DNA of 64,000 nucleotides from Platanthera guangdongensis (lineage: Eukaryota > Streptophyta > Magnoliopsida > Asparagales > Orchidaceae). Below the pieces are notes generated by a model. That model did no database searches. It saw only the letters and a list, made by a program, of their open reading frames with translations, and had not been told where the DNA came from. The position numbers and the translations under genes were made by a program. Location of the stretch: NCBI GenBank assembly GCA_039583875.1, contig CM077150.1, positions 184,950,375 through 185,014,374 on the forward strand. The letters are read 5' to 3'. Below, one piece after another: positions 57,561 through 64,000 of this stretch. Numbering within the stretch: the stretch's first letter is position 1; every line of letters starts with the position of its first letter.

Positions 57561-59688
57561 CTTTAAGGGCTAGTGGCAGCAGCAGCAACAGCGGCAGCAG
57601 GGACTTCAGTCTTTATGTGTCCCGCTTGGCCCTCCAGCACCTACACAGGGATAGCCCACCCAATGGTGGCAAATTTGGCAACGGTCAGCATTCAGCTGAC
57701 CAATTTTATAATGACCCCACCCCTTTCCCGGGGCAGTGGTATTCCTTCCCTGCAGGCATAGCATTTCACAGTCAGACATATATCTTCATACATTGTGCTC
57801 TCACGCATATACATTCCATCACAACCGTTAGCCACGCGGCCCGATGGTCCGTGCACTCAGGGCACATTCTTAGTGTATCGGTGAACCAGGGTCCCACCAC
57901 CGTTTCAGGGTAGCAACCCAATAGTAAAATTGAGCATTTTGCTCCAAGGCATGCAGCCGGAGACTTTAGTCTTAATGCACCGGGATTGGCCTATATCCCC
58001 CCATTGTGTCATGCGCACATGCCTAAGACTCTTGCTATGCGCTCCAACAGACCGTACTTTCAGGTCTCACGTCGGACGGACATAGCGCAGGTCGGATCAT
58101 CCACCCCCAGTTGCTCAAGTCACCTTGTCATCACCGAGTACGGCATACTCGTAGCTACATAAAAGGCGTGGGTCGGTTTCACCTTTCCTATTTCCTTTAG
58201 TTGAAATCATCAGTTCACACATAACTAGCCCTTTCTCACGGAATTAGCTTCACATTCATCGGTTACCTAGGAGCCACGCCTCGTGTAAGCGACAAAACTA
58301 AATTTCCATCCCTAAGCTTAATCGTACATCATAGCATCCACTTGAGGGTATTTTCCTGGACTTCCAAGCCAGTACTTCCTGCTACTCCCCTTCACAGGCA
58401 CAACCCACCAAGCATTCCAAACATCAATGTTATTTTCCTGGCTTATCACGCCAGTACTTCCTGCTACTATTCTTCACAGCTCTAACCCGTCGACTCCTTA
58501 AACTACACGTTTATCACGGAGTCTTCTCCGTTGCGTATATGCAACATCACCATTCCAGACCAACCTGTCCGGATGGGCTTCACACAGCATGCCTATTCTG
58601 TACTCCATTTTCGGATCTATATGCCAAATGATTGGGGACTCCATGAATCAACCCAAGAGACTCCCATAACAAGCAACTCTCTGGTGGGGGAATCATATGC
58701 ACATGCCAAAAAGAAAGCCTTCAAATGGATAGGAAGAAAAGTCATTACCCTTGAGGACCACTTCGGAGCCATGGATTCCTAGCCGACTCGAAAGTACGCA
58801 ACAGCTTTGCCTCCACAACGCTGGCCTCAGATCTCTAGCCCGAACTCCGCAGCACCATCGGTGGCCAGCTCTCCTTCCTCCTCATCCTTCTTCCTCTCTC
58901 TCTCTCTAAGTTTTAGAAAGATGAAGGCCAAAGCTCAAATGAGCTTGTCCTATTCATTTCTCAGCCTTAAGGACATAGGGAGGAAGCTCAGCCATTGGAT
59001 CCCAGCTGAGAAAAGGAACGATCACGATTTTGCCATAAATTCATATTTTTGCCTGGCATGGCCTGTTACATGCTCGTGCCCCAGGCCATGTACCTCAAGC
59101 GGTGCTCAACCGACTTATCCAGTCCAGTACACGCCCAAGTGACATGCCTGTGTCATGGGCCGTGTCACCTGACATGCCTTCAGACATGCCCGTGTCCGGG
59201 GTCGTGTACATCAGGCTGCACAAAATCGAGATCAACTCGATCGTGACACGACTAGTGACACGCCCGTGTCATAGGCCGTGTACCCTAAGACATAGCCGTG
59301 TCCTGCCCGTATTCACTAGGCCTCAATGCCTTGGGCACATCCCGCAAAGGACACGACCTGTGACACACCCATGTCCTAGGCCATGTCACCCAATTTTTCC
59401 CAACCTCAAGTGGATGTTATGATATACGGTTAATCCTAGGGATGGAAAATTCATATTTTTTGCCTGACACGGCCTGTGACACGCCCGTGTCCCACGCCGT
59501 GTACCTCAAGCGGTGCTCAATCGACTTATCCAGTCCAGTATATGCCCATGTGACACGCCCGTGTCAAGGGCCGTGTCACCTGACACGCCTTCCAACACGC
59601 CCGTGTCCGGGGCTGTGTACATAAGGCTGCACAAAATCAAGATCAATCCAATCGGGACACGACCAGTGACACGCCCATGTCACATGGC
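57561..59688 (-). repeat. LTR-like tandem unit 1 (2,128 bp)
   Basis: Begins CTTTAAGGGCTAG on the plus strand and is repeated at 59689 and 62012. It contains a CT-rich tract (58895-58915), an AAGATGAAGGCCAAAGCTC block, and GACACG-CC-CGTGTC boxes at 59100-59290 and 59460-59690. It lacks about 180 bases present in unit 2 (after CCGCAAAGGACACG). Reading minus, the order palindromes, then CT/GA tract, then 3' end fits LTR U3-R-U5. Confidence 0.75.
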
Positions 59689-62011
59689 CTTTAAGGGCTA
59701 GCGGCGGTAGTAGCAACAGCAGCAGTAGGGACTTTAGCCTTTATGTGTCTCGCTTGGCTCTCCAGCACCTACACAGGGACAGCCCACCCAATGGTGGCAA
59801 ACAAGGCAATGGTCAGCGTTCAGCTGACCAATTTTATAACGACCCCACCCCTTTTCCGGGGCAGTGGTATTCCTTCCCTGCAGGCATAGCATTTCATAGG
59901 CAGATATATATCTTCATACAATGTGCTCTCACACACATACATTCCATCACAACCGTCAGCCATGTGGCCCGACGGTTCGTACACTGAGGGCACATTCTTG
60001 GTGTACCGGCAAACCAGGGTCCCACCACTTTATCAGGGTCGCAATCCAACGGTAAAATTGAGCATTTTGCTCCAAGGCGTGCAGCCGGAGGCTTTAGTCT
60101 TAATGCAGTGGTATTGGCCCGTATCCCCCCATTGTGTCATGGCGCGTAGTCCTAAAACTCTTACTATGTGCTCCAATAGACCGCACTTTCATGTCTCACA
60201 TCGAACGGACATAGAGTAGGTCGGATCATCCACCCCACATTGCTCATGTTGCCTTGCCATCACCGAGTACGGCGTACTCGTGGCTGCATAAAAGGCGCGA
60301 GTCGGTTTCACCTTTCCTGTTTCCTTTAGGTGAACTCATCAGTTCACACATAACCAGCTCATTCTCACCGAACTTGCTTCACATTCATCGGTTACCTAGG
60401 AGCCACACCTCACGTTTGCAACATAACTCAATTTCCATCCCTAGGCTTAACCGTACATCATATCATCCACTTGAATGAATTTGCCTAGACTGCCAAACCA
60501 GTACTTCCTGCTACTCCCCTTCACAGGTACAACCCACCAAGCATTCCAAGCATCAAGGGTATTTTCCTAGCTTATCATGCCAGTACTTCCTGCTACTATT
60601 CTTCACAGGTCTAACTCGTCGACTCCTTAAACTACACGTTTATCACGGAGTCTTCTTCGGTGCATATATGCAACATCACCAATCCAGACCAACCTGTCCG
60701 GATGGGCTTCACACTGCATGCCTATTCCGTACTCCATTTCCGGATCTATATGCCAAATGATTGGGGATTCAATGAATCAACCCAAGATACTCCGATAACA
60801 AGACACCCTCTGGTGGGGGAATCATATGCACATGCCAAAAAGGAAGCCTTCACATGGCTAGGAAGAAAAGTCGTTACCCTTGAAGACCGCTTCGGAGCCA
60901 TTGATTACTAGCCAACTCGAAAGTACCGCAACAGCTTTGCCTCTACAACGCTGGCCTCGAAACTCTAGCCGGAACTCCGCAGCACCACCGGTGGCCGGCT
61001 CTCCTTCCTCCTCCTCCTTATTCCTCTCTCTCTCTCTCTAAGTTTTAGAAAGATGAAGGCCAAAGCTCAAATGAGCTTGTCCAACTCATTTCCCGGCCTT
61101 AAGGACATAGGGAGGAAGCTCAGCCATTGGATCCAAACTGAGAAAAGGAACAGTCACAATTTTGCCACAAATTCATATTTTTTGCCTGACACGACCTGTG
61201 ACACGCCCGTATCCCAGGACGTGTACCTCAAGAGGTGCTCAACCGACTTATCCAGTCCAGTACATGCCCATGTGACACGCCCGTGTCACGGGCCATGTCA
61301 CCTGACATGCCTTCAGACACGCTAGTGTTCGGGGCCGTGTATATTAGGCTACACAAAATCGAGATCAACCCGATCGGAATACGGCCAGTGACACACCCGT
61401 GTCACAGGCCGTGTACCCTAAGACACAGCCGTGTCCTACCCGTGTTCACCAGGCCTCAATGCCTTGGGCACATCCCGCAAAGGACACATCCTGTGACACG
61501 CTCGTGTCCCAAGCCGTGTGTGCATACACGGCACTAGACACGCCCCAGCTCAATTTTGTCGAGCTGAAATTCATCAACCCGTAGAGGACACGGCCTCTGA
61601 TATGCCCGTGTCAGAGGGCGTGTGCCCTCATTCTATTTTCGTCGAACACTCACTGACTGCTCACCCGAGCAGGGTATGCCCTGGGACACACCCATGTCCT
61701 AGGATATGTCACCCAATTTTTCCTAACCTCTAGTGGATGCTATGATGTACGGTTAAGACTAGGGATGGAAAATTCATATTTTATGCCTGACACGGCCTGT
61801 GACACGCCCTTGTCCCAGGTCGTGTACCCCAAGCGGTGCTCAACCGACTTATCTAGTCCAGTACAAGCCCATATGACATGCCCGTGTCACGGGTCGTGTC
61901 ACTTGACACGCCTTTCAATATGCCCGTATCTGAGGTCGTGTACATCAGGCTGCACAAAATCGAGATCAACCCGATCGGGACACGGCCAGTGACATGCCCG
62001 TATCACAGGGC
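59689..62011 (-). repeat. LTR-like tandem unit 2 (2,323 bp)
   Basis: Same order as unit 1, with the additional GACACGCCCCAGCTCAATTT block near 61540. Within the unit, the segment starting AATTCATATTTTTTGCCTGA is itself repeated (61169 and 61770). Confidence 0.8.
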
Positions 62012-64000
62012 CTTTAAAGGCTAGCAGCGGCAGCAACAATAGCAGCTGCAGGGACTTTAGCCCTTATGTGTCTCGCTTGGCTCTCCAGCACCTGCACTGG
62101 GACAGCCCGCCCAACGGTGGCAAACAAGGCAATAGTCAGCATTCAGCTGACCAATTTTATAACGACCCCACCCCTTTCCCGGGATAGTGGTATTCCTTCC
62201 CTACAGGCATAACATTTCACAGGAAGATATATATCTTCATACATTGTACTCTCACGCACATACATTCCACCACAACCGTCAGCCACACGGCCCGACTGTC
62301 CGTGCACTCAGGGCACATTCTTGGTGTACCAGCGAACCAGGTTCCCACCACCATATTAGGGTCGCAACCCAACGGTAAAATTGAGTATTTTGCTCCAAGG
62401 CGTGCAGTAGGAGACTTTAGTCTTAATGAACTGGGATTAGCCCGTAGCCACCCATTGTGTCATGGCGTGCAGGCCTAAGACTCTTGTTATGCGCTCCAAC
62501 AGACCGCACTTTCAGGTCTCACATCGGACGGACATAGCGCAGGTCGTATCATCCACCCCCCATTGCTCAAGTTGCCTTGCCATCACCGAGTATGGCATAC
62601 TCGCGACTACATAAAAGGTGCGGGTCTGTTTCACCTTTCCTGTTTCCTTTAGGTGAACTCATCAGTTCACACATAACCAGCCCAGTCTCATGGAACTGGC
62701 TTCACATTCATCGGTTACCTAGGAGCCACGCCTCGCGTTAGCGACAGAACTCAATTTCCATCTCTAGGCTTAACCGTACATCATAACATCCACTTGAGGG
62801 TATTTTCCTCGACTGCCAAGCCAATACTTCCTGCTACTCCCCTTCACAGGCACAACACACCAAGCATTCCAAGCATCAAGGGTATTTTCCTAGCTTATCA
62901 CGCCAGTACTTCCTGCTACTATTCTTCACAGGTCTAACCCGTCGACTCCTTAAACTACATGTTTATCACGGAGTCTTCTCCGGTGCGTATATGCAATATC
63001 ACCAATCCAGACCAACCTGTCCGGATGGGCTTCAAACAGCATGCCTATTTCGTACTCCATTTTCGGATCTATATGCCAAATGATTGGGGATTCCATGAAT
63101 CAACCCAAGAGACTCCCATAATAAGCCACCCTTTAGTGGGGGATTCATATGCACATGCTAAAAAGGAAGTCTTCACATGGCTAGGAATAAAAGTCGTTAC
63201 CCTTGAAAACCACTTCAGAGCCATGGATTCCTAGCTGACTCGAAAGTACCGCAACAACTTTGCCTCCACAACGTTGGCCTCGGATCTCTAGCCGGAACTT
63301 CGCAGTACCACCAGTGGCCGGCTCTCCTTCCTCCTCCTCCTTCTTCCTCTCTCTCTCTCTCTAAGTTTTAGAAAGATGAAGGCCAAAGCTCAAATGAGCT
63401 TGTCCAACTCATTTCCCGGCCTTAAGGACACAGGGAGGAAGCTCAGCCATTAGATTCCAGCTGAGAAAAGGAACGATCACGATTTTGCCATAAATTCATA
63501 TTTTTTTCCTTACACGGCCTGTGACACGCCCGTGTACCAGGACGTGTACCTCAAGCGGTGCTCAACCGACTTATTCAATTCAGTACATGCCCATGTGACA
63601 TGCCCGTGTCACGAGCCGTGTCACCTGACACGCCTTCAGACACGCCCGTGTCCGGGGCTATGTACATCAGGCTGCACAAAATTGAGATCTACCCAATCGG
63701 GACACGACCAGTGACACGCCCGTGTCACAGGCCGTATACCCTAGGACACAACCGTGTCCTGCCCGTGTTCACCAGGCCTCAATGCCTTGGGCACATCCCG
63801 CAAAGGACACAGCCTGTGACACTCTCGTGTCCCAGGTCGTGTGCCAATACACGACACTAGACACTCCCCAGCTCAATTTCATTGAGCTAAAATTCGTCGA
63901 CCCGTAGAGGACACGACCTCTGACATTCCCATGTCAGAGGGCGTGTGCCCTCATTCTATTTTCGTCGAACACTCGGTGACTGCTCACCCGAGCAGGACAC
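62012..64000 (-). repeat. LTR-like tandem unit 3 (runs off the window)
   Basis: Collinear with unit 2 to the window end. Its outer boundary, and any TGTAACACCC start that would close the LTR, lie outside. Confidence 0.8.

Noticed and set aside
59049..59701. Many 60-106-codon frames with Pro/Cys/Arg-rich repeats in the array
   Set aside because: They come from translating the GACACGCCCGTGTC boxes and shift phase between units; not treated as genes.
57561..64000. Regularly recurring CACGCCCGTGTC boxes as a CRISPR array
   Set aside because: Spacing is irregular, the sequences between boxes are themselves repeated, and the setting is a plant LTR array.

Overview
The window is a nest of plant LTR retrotransposons. 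It contains no intact gene, no RNA gene and no host gene that I can recognise. The organism is an angiosperm, probably one with a large repeat-rich genome. This follows from Sirevirus-type Ty1/copia elements with an env-like third reading frame, a chromodomain Ty3/gypsy element, a gag-only gypsy element with a plant Tat/Ogre-like CxFHxxxGHxTExC motif, and Athila-type sequences primed by tRNA-Asp. I cannot name the species. Every coding region is broken by stops, frameshifts or deletions, and many LTR differences are transitions, as expected for old methylated repeats.

Layout: 1-2305 is a gypsy LTR on the minus strand. 2306-3786 is the 3' end of a copia element (family A, plus strand), whose LTR holds a dense CTCGAG cluster. 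3787-11162 is gypsy element D (minus): two 1.6-kb LTRs, a gag pseudogene, no pol, and an 84-bp tandem repeat. 11163-13282 is the 5' end of a second family A element (minus). 13446-18719 is a full-length but dead copia element B (minus). 18758-22138 repeats the D-LTR/A-gag/A-LTR/flank block, so B now lies between two copies of one duplicated segment. 22887-31820 is a tangle of Athila-type LTRs (family G) with an A-rich non-coding interior, inverted pieces and a tandem duplication.

31821-34510 is unassigned AT-rich DNA, followed by an (AC)n(AT)n microsatellite, a Sirevirus-type LTR (35033-36396) and a second copia LTR fragment ending in a primer-site-like sequence. 37818-48590 is copia element D2 (plus). 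It is split inside gag by Sirevirus C (38289-46405), which has a perfect GATAT target duplication, has lost gag/PR/IN and RT's N-terminus, and keeps RT-RNase H and a degraded env-like frame. 48591-49045 is an A-family LTR fragment inside the 3' LTR of gypsy E. 49046-56816 is chromovirus E (minus), with gag, PR, RT, RNase H, IN and a chromodomain all degraded. A family G solo LTR sits in its leader. Upstream of E's primer site, 56816-64000 is LTR-like DNA expanded into 2.1-2.3-kb tandem units and runs off the window.

No cooperating gene system is present. The most unusual signal is regulatory. Most of the LTR families here carry a cluster of short GC-centred palindromes, and where a TATA box can be seen the cluster lies just upstream of it. 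One 14-bp palindrome, TCGACGATCGTCGA, occurs exactly in the gypsy G LTRs and, allowing for one CpG transition, in both LTRs of the unrelated Sirevirus C. A second geometry, nnnnCG-CC-CGnnnn, recurs in copia B, gypsy G and the terminal array. Boundaries without a target duplication or LTR terminus are approximate, and family names rest on visible motifs, not database searches.
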